Positions 16,623 to 25,176 of a stretch of DNA of 64,000 bases are shown here, in pieces. The notes under the pieces are model-generated. The model searched no databases, was not told where the DNA came from, and saw only the letters and a list, made by a program, of their open reading frames with translations. Both the position numbers and the translations under genes were made by a program. The stretch's first letter is position 1. The number at the start of each line of letters is the position of its first letter. The stretch is from Burkholderia sp. D-99 (GTDB lineage: Bacteria > Pseudomonadota > Gammaproteobacteria > Burkholderiales > Burkholderiaceae): assembly GCF_011605345.1 (NCBI RefSeq), contig NZ_JAAOXM010000001.1, positions 1,178,001 to 1,242,000 of the forward strand. Direction: 5' to 3'.

Positions 16623-17608
16623 CGCCCGGCTCCCGGCTCGCCCGCGCCGGCACGCGACGCCACCGCCAGCTCCTCGCCGAAACAGCGCTGGTAATACTCG
16701 GCGACGACCGGCCGCTCGGCGTCGTCGCACTTGTTCAGGAACGTGAGCCGGAACGCGAGCGCCGGATCGCGAAAAATCTGGCAGTTCTCGGCCCAGTTGA
16801 TCACCGTGCGCGGCGACATCAGCGTCGACAGGTCGCCGGTCGCGAAGCCGTTGCGCGTCAGCTCGGCCAGGCTCACCATCGATTCGAGCAGCGGGCGGCC
16901 GGCTTCATCCGCGAGTTCCGGCACGCGCGCGCGCACAATGCCGATCTCCTCGTCGCGCGGCAAATAGTCGAGCGTGGCGACCACGTTCCAGCGATCCATC
17001 TGCGCATGGTTGAGCATCTGCGTGCCGTGATAGAGCCCGTTCAGGTTGCCGAGCCCGACCGTGTTCGCCGTCGCGAACAGCCGGAACGACGGATGCGGAT
17101 GAATCACGCGGTTCTGGTCGAGCAGCGTGAACTTGCCGTCGCGTTCGAGAATCCGCTGGATCACGAACATCACGTCGGGCCGCCCCGCATCGTATTCGTC
17201 GAAGATCAGCGCGACGGGCCGCTGCAGCGCCCACGGCACGATCCCTTCCTGGAACTCGGTCACCTGCACGTCGTCGCGCACGACGATCGCATCCTTGCCG
17301 ACGAGATCGAGCCGGCTGATGTGGCCGTCGAGGTTCACCCGCACGCACGGCCAGTTCAGCCGTGCCGCGACCTGTTCGATATGCGTCGACTTGCCGGTGC
17401 CGTGCATCCCCTGCACGAGCACGCGGCGGTTGCGCGCGAAACCGGCGAGGATCGCTAGCGTGACGTCAGGGTTGAAACGGTATGCGTCGTCGATATCGGG
17501 CACGTGGTCGTCGCGCGCGCTGAACGCGGGCACCATCAGGTCCGAATCGAACCCGAACCGTTCGCGGACCGACACCATGCAGTCCGGCTTGTTCGTCACC
17601 CCATCCAT
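16619..17608 (-). CDS. cobS: CobS-like AAA+ ATPase
   Basis: MoxR-type AAA+ ATPase of 329 residues, the normal CobS length. It has a CobS N-terminus (SVRERFGFDSDLMVPAFS), Walker A GMHGTGKSTHIE, Walker B ALIFDEYDAGRPD, sensor I FATANTVGLG and the arginine-rich MSPRTVINWAEN. The similarity to alpha-proteobacterial CobS is close along the whole chain. In cobalamin synthesis it forms a ring complex with CobT and assists CobN. The ATG at 17608 is preceded by an AGGAG whose bases abut a 10-bp repeat array in the leader. It is divergent from the IclR gene, and a perfect dyad lies between them. Confidence 0.8.
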   Translation of the reverse strand: MDGVTNKPDCMVSVRERFGFDSDLMVPAFSARDDHVPDIDDAYRFNPDVTLAILAGFARNRRVLVQGMHGTGKSTHIEQVAARLNWPCVRVNLDGHISRLDLVGKDAIVVRDDVQVTEFQEGIVPWALQRPVALIFDEYDAGRPDVMFVIQRILERDGKFTLLDQNRVIHPHPSFRLFATANTVGLGNLNGLYHGTQMLNHAQMDRWNVVATLDYLPRDEEIGIVRARVPELADEAGRPLLESMVSLAELTRNGFATGDLSTLMSPRTVINWAENCQIFRDPALAFRLTFLNKCDDAERPVVAEYYQRCFGEELAVASRAGAGEPGAGR

Positions 17609-17620
17609 TGCGTTGCGCTC

Positions 17621-17720
17621 CTGTCGTTGCTTGTCGTTGCTTGTCGTTGCTTGTCGTTGCTTGTCGTTGCTTGTCGTTGCTTGTCGTTGCTTGCCGTTGC
17701 TTGCCGTTGCCTGTCTTTGC
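17621..17720. repeat. Ten-copy 10-bp tandem repeat in the cobS leader
   Basis: Units of TTGTCGTTGC (plus strand) run from 17621 to 17720, perfect in the middle with variants (CTGTC..., TTGCC...) at the ends. The cobS Shine-Dalgarno (CTCCT on the plus strand, 17618-17622) overlaps the proximal end. Copy-number change would alter the distance from promoter to ribosome-binding site. Confidence 0.9.
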
Positions 17721-17763
17721 CCGATGAGCAGACGTCGATCGGGCCTGCGCCGATCATGTTTAC

Positions 17764-17778
17764 GGAACGATTCGTTCC
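17764..17778. promoter_or_regulatory. Perfect dyad GGAAC-N5-GTTCC, candidate IclR operator
   Basis: GGAACGATTCGTTCC is a perfect palindrome with an odd centre, located between divergent cobS and the IclR gene. It shares arms and spacer length with the xsc-proximal dyad at 11053-11069. This fits autoregulation plus control of cobST and xsc by the adjacent IclR protein (inference). Confidence 0.55.
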
Positions 17779-17882
17779 ATCGCTGAAAATCCATGCCGGC
17801 TTGCCGCGCCCGCCGCCCGGCGCGGCCGGCCCGCCGGGCCGTTCGGTACAATGCCCGCAGTCCAGTTTCCGGAACGCCTGCC

Positions 17883-18635
17883 ATGCTGCCCGCGGATACG
17901 CCCACGCTGCGCGCCTTCGCGCTGCTCGAACATCTCGTCCAGGCCGGTGATGCCGTGTCGCTCGCCGATCTCGCGCGCGAGGTCGACATTCCGAAGGCGT
18001 CACTGCACCGGATGCTCGCGTCGCTCGAAGCAGGCGGCCTCGTGATCCGCGAGCCGGGCCGCAAGAACGCGTATGCGATCGGCCCGCGCCTCGCACGGCT
18101 CGGCACCGGCGTGATGCTGCATGCGGGCGCGCGGCGGCTGCGCCATGCGATCCTCGAACGGCTCGTCGCCGATCTCGGCGAAACCTGCAACCTGACCGCA
18201 CTACACGACACGGAAGTCGTCTATCTCGACCGCGTCGAAGCCGACTGGCCGCTGCGGCTCGACCTGAAGCCCGGCTCGCGCGTGCCCGCGCATTGCAGCG
18301 CCAGCGGCAAGCTGCTGCTCGCACTGCTGCCGCGCGACGAACGCGCCGCGCTGGTGCGCGCGCTGGCGCTGCCGCGCTACACCCCGAATACGATCTCGGA
18401 TCCCGAGCTGCTCGAAGCCGAACTCGATCGCACCGCGCACAAGGGTGTCGCGATCGACAACGAGGAATTCGTCGCGGGCATCGCCTGCATCGCGGCCCCG
18501 ATCGTCGGCGACGACGGCGCGTGCATCGCCGCGGTCGCCGTACATGCGCCCGTGTCGCGCGCACCGCTGTCGCGGCTGCTCGACTGCATGCCGCGCCTGC
18601 AGGAAGCGGCCGGCGCGCTCGCGGCGACTTTCTAG
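17883..18635 (+). CDS. IclR-family transcriptional regulator
   Basis: Regulator of 250 residues. An N-terminal winged helix (LRAFALLEHLVQAG...SLADLAREVDIPKASLHRMLASLE) is followed by the IclR effector domain, with GETCNLTALHDTEVVYLDRVE, the HCSASGKLLLA motif and DNEEFVAGIACIAAPI. IclR proteins bind small organic acids. The ATG at 17883 is the first that leaves a normal N-terminus, although its Shine-Dalgarno is weak. It is divergent from cobST and converges on soeC. Its position in the middle of xsc-pta-tauE, cobST and soeABC, together with the duplicated dyad, makes it the best candidate regulator of the block. Confidence 0.88.
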   Translation: MLPADTPTLRAFALLEHLVQAGDAVSLADLAREVDIPKASLHRMLASLEAGGLVIREPGRKNAYAIGPRLARLGTGVMLHAGARRLRHAILERLVADLGETCNLTALHDTEVVYLDRVEADWPLRLDLKPGSRVPAHCSASGKLLLALLPRDERAALVRALALPRYTPNTISDPELLEAELDRTAHKGVAIDNEEFVAGIACIAAPIVGDDGACIAAVAVHAPVSRAPLSRLLDCMPRLQEAAGALAATF

Positions 18636-18661
18636 CGCCGCACGGCGGCACGCGCGCAACG

Positions 18662-19609
18662 TCATGACGCGCGCTGGTAATAGATGTTCTGCGGATGCCG
18701 CGCATCCGCGAAGAAGAACCAGCGTTCCGCGACCAACCCCGCATACTGGATCACGAATGCCGCGCCGAGCGCGACGGCCGCCGCGACCGACGTCGGCGCG
18801 AGCGCACCCGCACCGGTCAGCACGAACGGCACCGCGAATGCGCCGATCAGGAAGCCGGCCTTCACCGCACGCAGCGTGCCGTTGCCCTGCCCGTGAAAGA
18901 ACTCCCGCGTATTGAATGCGCTGGCCGTGAAACCGCGCGACTTCTGTTCGACCTTCGCGTTGCGGATCCCGGTCGCGCTCTGCACGGTCGACTTCGGCCG
19001 CAGCCGCGCATTGCGCGCGAGCGACGCGACCCGTGCCACGCAGCCCGCGAGCGTCAGCACGCAGGCGGCCACCGCGAGTCGGCCCACCAGCGCCGGTGCG
19101 AGCCACGCGGCGCACGCCGTCGCCAGCGTGCAGCCCGACGCGCAGCCGAGCAGCACGAAGTTCACGAGTGTCAGCGGGCTCGCCCATTCCTGCAGGAAGC
19201 GCAGGCATGCGTAGATCATCGCGGTACACACGAACAGCGCGACGCTCGCAAGCGCGCCGGCCGCGCCGATCAGCAACGTGCCGGGCCAGCCGAACAGGTG
19301 TGCCGCGCCATACGCGAACGTGCACGCGAGAAACACCGGCAGCGCGATGCATTCGCGCGACAGCCACGACGTGCGCCACATCGCGATCGCGCGCCATGCG
19401 CGTTCGGGGTGGCCGAGATGGAAGAACGACGCGAGCAGGCCGAGCACGCCGAGCGCGACCGACAGCGCGGCGCCCGTCACGTAGAACGACGCGGCCACGT
19501 CGACGCCGGCCACGCGCGCGAGCGCCTCGACGATCACGAGCGTCAGCAGCAGGCCCTGTGCGGCGCCGCACAGCGTGGTGAGGAAAACGACCGAAAAGGC
19601 TGGGCGCAT
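18662..19609 (-). CDS. soeC: SoeC/DmsC-type membrane anchor of molybdoenzyme
   Basis: Integral membrane protein of 315 residues with about eight helices and a DmsC-type start (MRPAFSVVFLTTLCGAAQGL...). Conserved elements include FHLGHPERAWRAIAMWRTSWLSRE in the first half and HPQNIYYQ at the C-terminus. DmsC-like anchors pass electrons between the iron-sulfur subunit and the quinone pool. It is the third gene of a minus-strand unit soeA-soeB-soeC, 37 bp after soeB. With a sulfite-generating xsc locus next door, the quinone-reducing SoeABC assignment is preferred over DMSO reductase; that choice rests on subunit A and context. Confidence 0.8.
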   Translation of the reverse strand: MRPAFSVVFLTTLCGAAQGLLLTLVIVEALARVAGVDVAASFYVTGAALSVALGVLGLLASFFHLGHPERAWRAIAMWRTSWLSRECIALPVFLACTFAYGAAHLFGWPGTLLIGAAGALASVALFVCTAMIYACLRFLQEWASPLTLVNFVLLGCASGCTLATACAAWLAPALVGRLAVAACVLTLAGCVARVASLARNARLRPKSTVQSATGIRNAKVEQKSRGFTASAFNTREFFHGQGNGTLRAVKAGFLIGAFAVPFVLTGAGALAPTSVAAAVALGAAFVIQYAGLVAERWFFFADARHPQNIYYQRAS

Positions 19610-19646
19610 GGGAACTCCGTCTGTTTCTGGATGAAAGGCGCGGTGC

Positions 19647-20393
19647 TCAGCGCTGCGTCGCGAGCGACACGAGATCGACGTCGCCGCGCGCCGCGCGGGC
19701 TTCGAACGACTCGCTCTCGTCGCGGCCGCCCGACCCGCTGCCGCATCCGCCGCTGCTGCCGCACGCGCACGACGCTTCGGTCTTCACGCGCGGCAGGTAA
19801 TGGTTCGACGGCCGCGTGTCCCATTCGGGCATCAACGCATAGCCGCCGCGTTCGCGGATCGCGCGCGACACCTCCGATTCGGGATCGTGCACGTCGCCGA
19901 ACAGCCGCGCCGACGTCGGGCACGCGAGCACGCACGCCGGTTTCCGGTCGCGTTCGGGCAGCGCTTCGTTGTCGATGCGGTCCGCGCACAGCGTGCACTT
20001 CGTCATCTCCTTGCGGCCTTCGTCTAGCTCGCGTGCGCCGTACGGGCACGCCCATGCGCAGTACTTGCAGCCGATGCACTTGTCGTAGTCGACCAGCACG
20101 ATCCCGTCCGACTTGCGCTTGTAGCTCGCGCCGGTGGGACAGACGGGCACGCACGGCGGATCCTCGCAGTGCAGGCACGACTTCGGGAAGTGGATCGTGT
20201 CGGTCATCGGGAACACGCCCGCTTCGTAGGTCTGGACGCGGTTGAAGAACGTGCCGGACGGATCGTCGTCGTACGGGCGCAGATCGGCGAGACTGCCGGC
20301 TTCGCCCGACGTGTTCCATTCCTTGCAACTCGTCACGCAGGCATGGCAGCCGACGCACACGTTCAGGTCGATGACGAGGGCCATCTGGGTCAC
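19647..20393 (-). CDS. soeB: SoeB iron-sulfur subunit (four [4Fe-4S] ferredoxin)
   Basis: Ferredoxin-type subunit of 248 residues with four cysteine clusters: CVGCHACVTSCKEWN near the start, CLHCEDPPCVPVCPTGA, CIGCKYCAWACPYGAR and CTLCADR...CVLACPTSAR. It carries electrons from the molybdenum subunit to SoeC. GTG at 20393 is the better start: AAGGAG lies seven bases upstream, while the ATG three codons inside would be too far. It is 16 bp after soeA. Unusually, the C-terminus has a Cys- and Gly-rich tail, SCACGSSGGCGSGSGG, beyond the normal ferredoxin fold. Confidence 0.88.
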   Translation of the reverse strand: MTQMALVIDLNVCVGCHACVTSCKEWNTSGEAGSLADLRPYDDDPSGTFFNRVQTYEAGVFPMTDTIHFPKSCLHCEDPPCVPVCPTGASYKRKSDGIVLVDYDKCIGCKYCAWACPYGARELDEGRKEMTKCTLCADRIDNEALPERDRKPACVLACPTSARLFGDVHDPESEVSRAIRERGGYALMPEWDTRPSNHYLPRVKTEASCACGSSGGCGSGSGGRDESESFEARAARGDVDLVSLATQR

Positions 20394-20409
20394 GGTCGTG
20401 CTCCTTCGA

Positions 20410-23346
20410 TCAACGGTCGTCAGGTTTCGGGCCGGCGGACGTCGCGCGCCGCAGCCGCGCGGCGAATGCGCCGGTTCCCGCGAAATACGCCTGCACGCGC
20501 TGCAGCACGCGCGGCGTGCCGGGCAGCGGCGGCATCGGCGCGAACTGCGGCAGCGTGGTCGCCGCATCGGCCTCGGCCGGATAGATCCGTACCTGCACGT
20601 CGTACCAGCCGGCCTGCCCCGTGACCGGATCGGAGTTCGACATCCGTGCGCCGTCACGCGCCGCATCCGGCAGCTCGTCGGTAATCACGTGGTTCAACAG
20701 GAAGCCGCGCTGCGATTCGCCCGCCTGCGGCCCGAGGTTCCACGCGCCGGCCGCCTTGCCGATTGCGTTCCACGTCCATACGGTGCCGGGCTCGACCGCC
20801 TCGCTGTAGCGCGCGCGGCACCGCACCTTGCCCCATGGCGATTCGACGTAGATCCACGCGCCGTCGTCGATCTGCTGCGCGGCGGCCGTCACCGGGTTCA
20901 CGAACAGGTGGTTCTCTCCGTGGATCTGCCGCAGCCACGCGTTCTGCGAATCCCACGAGTGGTACATCGCCATCGGCCGCTGCGTGATCGCCGCGAGCGG
21001 ATAGCGGCTCGCATCGGTCAGCCCGCTTTCGAGCGACCGATGCCAGAACGGCAGCGGGTCGAAATAGCGCGCGATGCGTTCGCGCAGATGGTCGGGCGGC
21101 TGGCGGCCCGACGTGCGCCCCTGTGCGGCGAGCCGGAATTTCTGCATCACGTCCGAATAGAGCTGGATGACGATCGGCACGCCGAACTTGCGCATCCCGT
21201 TGTCGACCGCCCACTGCATGTACGGGCCGTTGCAGTTGCGCATGTACTGCAGCGGCTCCGGCAACCGGTGGTGGTACACGCAATTGTTCTCGGCATAGCG
21301 CTTCCACTGGTCGGGGTTCGGCTCGCCGACGACGGCCTTGTCGCCGTCCTTGCCGCGCCAGCCGATCAGGAAACCGGTGCCCGAATTCGGCGCGGTCTGG
21401 AAATTGATGACGAAATCGGGATAGTCGCGGTACTTGCGCTGCCCGTCCGCCGTCGTGAACGCCGGAAACTTCAGCCGGCTCGCGAGCTCGATCAGCACTT
21501 CCTGGAACGGCTTGCATTCGCCGGTCGGCGGCACGACGGGCACGCGCACCGAGTCGACCGGCCCGTCGAATTCGGAGATCGGCCGGTCGAGCACCGACAT
21601 CACATCGTGACGTTCGAGGTAGGTCGTGTCGGGCAGGATCAGGTCGGCGAACGCCGTCATCTCCGACGCGAACGCATCGCACACGACCAGGAACGGGATC
21701 CGGTATTCGCCGTCGTCGCGCTTGTCGACCAGCATCTTGCGCACTTCCGTCGTGTTCATCGACGAATTCCACGCCATGTTGGCCATGAAGATCAGCAGCG
21801 TATCGATCGGATAGGGATCGCCGCGCCACGCATTGGTGATCACCGAATGCATGAGCCCGTGCACCGCGAGCGGGTATTCCCACGAGAACGCCTTGTCGAG
21901 CCGCGCGGGCGTGCCGTCCGGATGGACGAACAGGTCCTCGGGGCCGGCGGGCCAGCCGAGCGGGCCGGTGGCGAGCGGCGTGTTCGGCCTGATCTGCGCC
22001 GGGTCGTTCGGCGGTTTCGCCGAAGGCGGCACCGCGCGCGGATACGGCGCCTTGTGCCGGAAGCCGCCTGGTCGGTCGATCGTGCCGAGCAGCGACATCA
22101 GCACGGCCAGCGCGCGGATCGTCTGGAAGCCGTTCGAATGTGCGGCGAGCCCGCGCATTGCATGGAACGCGATCGGCACGCCCTTCACCGATTCGTGTTC
22201 CTTGCCCCACGAATCGGTCCAGCGCACCGGCAGCTCGATCGCGTGCTCGCGCGCAACCGTCTCCATCTCGCGCGCCAGGCGGCGGATCGTGTCCGCCGCG
22301 ATGCCGGTAATGTCGGCCGCCCATTCGGGCGTGCAATCGGCCACCTGTTCGCGCAGCAGCGTGAACGACGGCGCGACGGGCGTGCCGTCGTCGAGCGTAT
22401 AGCGGCCGTCGAGCGCCGGCTCGGCGCCTTCCGTGTGATGCAGCACCGCGCGGTTCGTCTTCGTGTCCCACCACATCCGGTTCTGCGGATACAGCGCGTT
22501 GACCTCCGGCGCGCCGGCATCGCGCACGAACAGCCCGGACGTGTCGGCATCGGCGCGCAGGTCGATCAGCTCGCCGGCGTTCGTAAAGCGCGACACGAAT
22601 TCCATGTCGAACGCGTCGCGCGCGATCAGCTCGTGCATCAGCGCCATGAACAGCGCGCCGTCGGTGCCGGGGCGGATCGGAATCCATTCGTCGGCAATTG
22701 CCGCGTAGCCGGTACGCACCGGATTGATCGCGATGAAGCGGCCGCCCGCGCGCTTGAACTTGCCGAGCGCGATCTTCAGCGGATTCGAATGGTGATCTTC
22801 CGCGGTGCCGATCATGAAGAACAGCTTCGCGTGGTCGAGATCAGGCCCGCCGAATTCCCAGAACGAGCCGCCGATCGTGTAGATCATCCCGGCCGCCATG
22901 TTCGCCGAGCAGAACCCGCCATGCGCCGCATAGTTCGGCGTACCGAACTGTTTCGCGAACAGGCCGGTGAGCGCCTGCATCTGGTCGCGGCCCGTGAACA
23001 GCGCGAAACGCTTCGGGTCGGTGGCGCGCAGGTGCGCGAGGCGCTTTTCGAGCACGTCGAATGCGACGTCCCACGACACCGGCTCGAACTGCGCATCGCC
23101 GCGCTCGGCGCCCGGCTTGCGCATCAGCGGCTGCGTGAGCCGCGCGGGCGAATACTGCTTCATGATTCCCGACGAACCTTTCGCGCAGATGACGCCCTGG
23201 TTCAGCGGATGCTCCGGATTGCCGTCGATGTAGCGCACCTCGCCGTCGCGCAGGTGCACACGGATGCCGCAGCGGCACGCGCACATGTAGCACGTCGTCG
23301 TCTTGATCTCGGCCTGCTCGTCGCGCTCGCGTGCCCGATGTTCCAT
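20410..23346 (-). CDS. soeA: SoeA molybdopterin subunit, sulfite dehydrogenase (quinone)
   Basis: Bis-MGD molybdoenzyme of 978 residues. It has an N-terminal [4Fe-4S] motif in TTTCYMCACRCGIRVH plus VICAKGSSG, the long CISM-family body (GTPNYAAHGGFCSANMAAGMIYTIGG, GTAEDHHSNP, INPVRTGYAAIADEW) and a C-terminal molydopterin-dinucleotide-binding domain (GENHLFVNPVTA...). These segments match SoeA, which oxidises cytoplasmic sulfite to sulfate and feeds electrons to quinone. No Tat signal is visible, consistent with a cytoplasmic enzyme. The start at 23346 follows GAGGACAGACG; an in-frame extension to 23409 is less likely. The xsc reaction nearby produces sulfite, its substrate. Confidence 0.85.
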   Translation of the reverse strand: MEHRARERDEQAEIKTTTCYMCACRCGIRVHLRDGEVRYIDGNPEHPLNQGVICAKGSSGIMKQYSPARLTQPLMRKPGAERGDAQFEPVSWDVAFDVLEKRLAHLRATDPKRFALFTGRDQMQALTGLFAKQFGTPNYAAHGGFCSANMAAGMIYTIGGSFWEFGGPDLDHAKLFFMIGTAEDHHSNPLKIALGKFKRAGGRFIAINPVRTGYAAIADEWIPIRPGTDGALFMALMHELIARDAFDMEFVSRFTNAGELIDLRADADTSGLFVRDAGAPEVNALYPQNRMWWDTKTNRAVLHHTEGAEPALDGRYTLDDGTPVAPSFTLLREQVADCTPEWAADITGIAADTIRRLAREMETVAREHAIELPVRWTDSWGKEHESVKGVPIAFHAMRGLAAHSNGFQTIRALAVLMSLLGTIDRPGGFRHKAPYPRAVPPSAKPPNDPAQIRPNTPLATGPLGWPAGPEDLFVHPDGTPARLDKAFSWEYPLAVHGLMHSVITNAWRGDPYPIDTLLIFMANMAWNSSMNTTEVRKMLVDKRDDGEYRIPFLVVCDAFASEMTAFADLILPDTTYLERHDVMSVLDRPISEFDGPVDSVRVPVVPPTGECKPFQEVLIELASRLKFPAFTTADGQRKYRDYPDFVINFQTAPNSGTGFLIGWRGKDGDKAVVGEPNPDQWKRYAENNCVYHHRLPEPLQYMRNCNGPYMQWAVDNGMRKFGVPIVIQLYSDVMQKFRLAAQGRTSGRQPPDHLRERIARYFDPLPFWHRSLESGLTDASRYPLAAITQRPMAMYHSWDSQNAWLRQIHGENHLFVNPVTAAAQQIDDGAWIYVESPWGKVRCRARYSEAVEPGTVWTWNAIGKAAGAWNLGPQAGESQRGFLLNHVITDELPDAARDGARMSNSDPVTGQAGWYDVQVRIYPAEADAATTLPQFAPMPPLPGTPRVLQRVQAYFAGTGAFAARLRRATSAGPKPDDR

Positions 23347-23460
23347 CGTCTGTCCTCGTTCGCGGATGAAGGCGCACCCCGCCGGGGGCGCACCCGTGAA
23401 TCGGTTCATCCATGCTAGTCGCGCCGGCCGCCGACATAAAGTCGCATCCGCCGATCGGTT

Positions 23461-23479
23461 CTATCGTGCGGCCCGATAG
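23461..23479. promoter_or_regulatory. LysR-type dyad upstream of soeA
   Basis: CTATCG-N7-CGATAG is a perfect inverted repeat containing ATC-N9-GAT, the classical T-N11-A LysR box. It lies 115 bp upstream of the soeA start. No LysR gene is adjacent. Confidence 0.4.
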
Positions 23480-23524
23480 TTGACCCCGGGATCCATCGGG
23501 CCGCCGCCGCAAGCCGCATGCGCA

Positions 23525-23550
23525 AAGGCCCGGCTTGCGTGCCGGGCCTT
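23525..23550 (-). terminator. Intrinsic terminator after the permease gene
   Basis: AAGGCCCGGC pairs perfectly with GCCGGGCCTT around a six-base loop, 23 bp beyond the stop of the minus-strand permease, with a TTT tail. It separates permease transcription from soeABC. Confidence 0.75.
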
Positions 23551-23572
23551 CGGCGTCATGCGTTACCGGGCA

Positions 23573-24997
23573 TTACCGCGGCGGATAGGCGAGCAGTTCG
23601 CTGTCGTCGAGAGGCTCGCGGCGGCTGCGGCGCGTCAGCCCGTATGCGACGACCAGCACGCCGAGGCTTGCGACGCCGAGCCACAGCGGCTTGCGCTGGT
23701 CCGGGATGAACGCCATCGCGACGAGGATGCCGACCATGCCGACGATCGCGACCCAGGTGAGGTACGGATACGCCCACATCCTGACGCGCAGCTGGCCGGC
23801 GGCCACCGGGTCGAGACGCTTGCGCAGGCGCAGTTGCGAGAACGCGATCAGCACGTACACGAACAGCGCGACGGTGCCGTACGAATTGACGAGGAACGCG
23901 AACACGGTATCGGGCGACACGTACGACATCACGACCGACACGTAGCCGAACACCGTGCCGAGCAGGATCGCGCGCACCGGCACGCCGCGCTTGTTGACCT
24001 TCGCGAGCGCGGCCGGCGCGTCGCCGTGGCGGGTCAGCGCGAACAGCATCCGAGACGCCGCGTAGAGGCCCGAGTTGAGCGCGGACAGCACGGCCGTCAG
24101 CACGATCGCATTCATCACGTTGGCGGCGGCCGGCAGGCCCATCACTTCGAGCGCGCTCACGTACGGCGTGGCCATCTGTTGCGAATTCCACGGGACCAGC
24201 GCGACGACGAGCGCGACCGAGCCGACGTAGAACACCAGCACGCGGGTGATCACCGAATTGGTGGCCTTGGCGACGGCTTTCGCGGGCTCCTTGGCCTCGG
24301 CCGCCGCGATCGTGACGATCTCGGCGCCGAAGTAGAAGCCGGTCGCCGCGACCGCCCCGCTCATCACCGGCCCGATGCCGAGCGGCATGAAGCCGCCGTG
24401 GCCGAGCAGCGTCGGCAGCACGGAAGTCGTGTGCATCGACGCGGGCCACAGGCCGAGCACGTAGAGGCCGCCGAGGAACAGGAACACGATGATCGCGCCG
24501 ACCTTGATCGACGAGAACCAGAATTCGAACTCGCCGTAGCTGCCGACCGAGATCAGGTTCGTGAGCGTCAGCACGACCAGCAGCGCGAGGCTGATGATCC
24601 ACGCCGGGGTATCCGGCAGCCAGAACTGGATCAGCTTCGCGCCGGCGACCGCTTCGAGCGCGACGACGATCACCCAGAAATACCAGTACATCCAGCCGGT
24701 CAGGAAGCCTGCCATCTTGCCGGGCCCGCGCCAGTTGCCGAATGCGAGCCGCGCGTATTCGTAGAACGAACCGACGGCCGGCATCGCGCAGGCCATCTCG
24801 CCGAGCATCCGCATCACGAGCACGACGAGCCCGCCCGTGATCAGGAACGACAGGATCGCGGCCGGCCCGGTCTGCTGAATCACCACGCCGCTGCCGACGA
24901 ACAGCCCGGCACCGATCACGCCGCCAAGCGCGATCATCGTCATGTGGCGCTGCTTGAGCCCACACTTCAGGTCACTCTGGTTCTTCGAGGGTTGCAT
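23573..24997 (-). CDS. APC-family amino acid permease (GabP-like)
   Basis: Cytoplasmic-membrane permease of 474 residues and about 12 helices. The amino acid-polyamine-organocation signature MTMIALGGVIGAGLFVGSG is near residue 20 and GEMACAMPAVGSFYEYAR near 70. The closest family style is the GABA permease GabP, which takes up omega-amino acids. The ATG at 24997 has a GGAG Shine-Dalgarno. It is 179 bp downstream of the FAD oxidase on the same strand and upstream of soeABC, separated by a terminator. Taurine is an omega-amino sulfonate close in shape to GABA, so taurine uptake is a reasonable inference. GABA or putrescine derivatives are the alternative. Confidence 0.82.
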   Translation of the reverse strand: MQPSKNQSDLKCGLKQRHMTMIALGGVIGAGLFVGSGVVIQQTGPAAILSFLITGGLVVLVMRMLGEMACAMPAVGSFYEYARLAFGNWRGPGKMAGFLTGWMYWYFWVIVVALEAVAGAKLIQFWLPDTPAWIISLALLVVLTLTNLISVGSYGEFEFWFSSIKVGAIIVFLFLGGLYVLGLWPASMHTTSVLPTLLGHGGFMPLGIGPVMSGAVAATGFYFGAEIVTIAAAEAKEPAKAVAKATNSVITRVLVFYVGSVALVVALVPWNSQQMATPYVSALEVMGLPAAANVMNAIVLTAVLSALNSGLYAASRMLFALTRHGDAPAALAKVNKRGVPVRAILLGTVFGYVSVVMSYVSPDTVFAFLVNSYGTVALFVYVLIAFSQLRLRKRLDPVAAGQLRVRMWAYPYLTWVAIVGMVGILVAMAFIPDQRKPLWLGVASLGVLVVAYGLTRRSRREPLDDSELLAYPPR

Positions 24998-25134
24998 GTC
25001 TTCTCCATATCCAGTTGTCCGGCGCCGCCCGCGCATCACCGTCGGGTGAGCGCGGGCGCCGCCGGCGACGGCGCGTGCAGGGGCGCCTGCAGCCCCGGCC
25101 GCACGGATTTCTGTTGCTTTTCTTGTGTTGGACA

Positions 25135-25162
25135 GCCCGGCGCACGTTGCGTCACGCCGGGC
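25135..25162 (-). terminator. Possible terminator after the FAD oxidase
   Basis: GCCCGGCG (25135-25142) and CGCCGGGC (25155-25162) are perfect 8-base arms with a 12-base loop, just after the oxidase stop. A second imperfect GC-rich dyad lies around 25020-25070. There is no T tract. Confidence 0.35.
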
Positions 25163-25176
25163 GATATGCACTGCGT

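Noticed and set aside
14901..17608. A full cobalamin synthesis operon
   Set aside because: Only CobS- and CobT-like genes are present; no other cobalamin gene lies in the window.
18662..23346. DMSO reductase DmsABC
   Set aside because: The anchor is DmsC-like, but the molybdoprotein segments match SoeA, no Tat signal is visible, and the locus produces sulfite; SoeABC fits better.
20242..23418. 1058-codon plus-strand ORF opposite soeA
   Set aside because: Same antisense effect: low-complexity Arg/His composition, no start signal, and it covers soeA, which is clearly coding.
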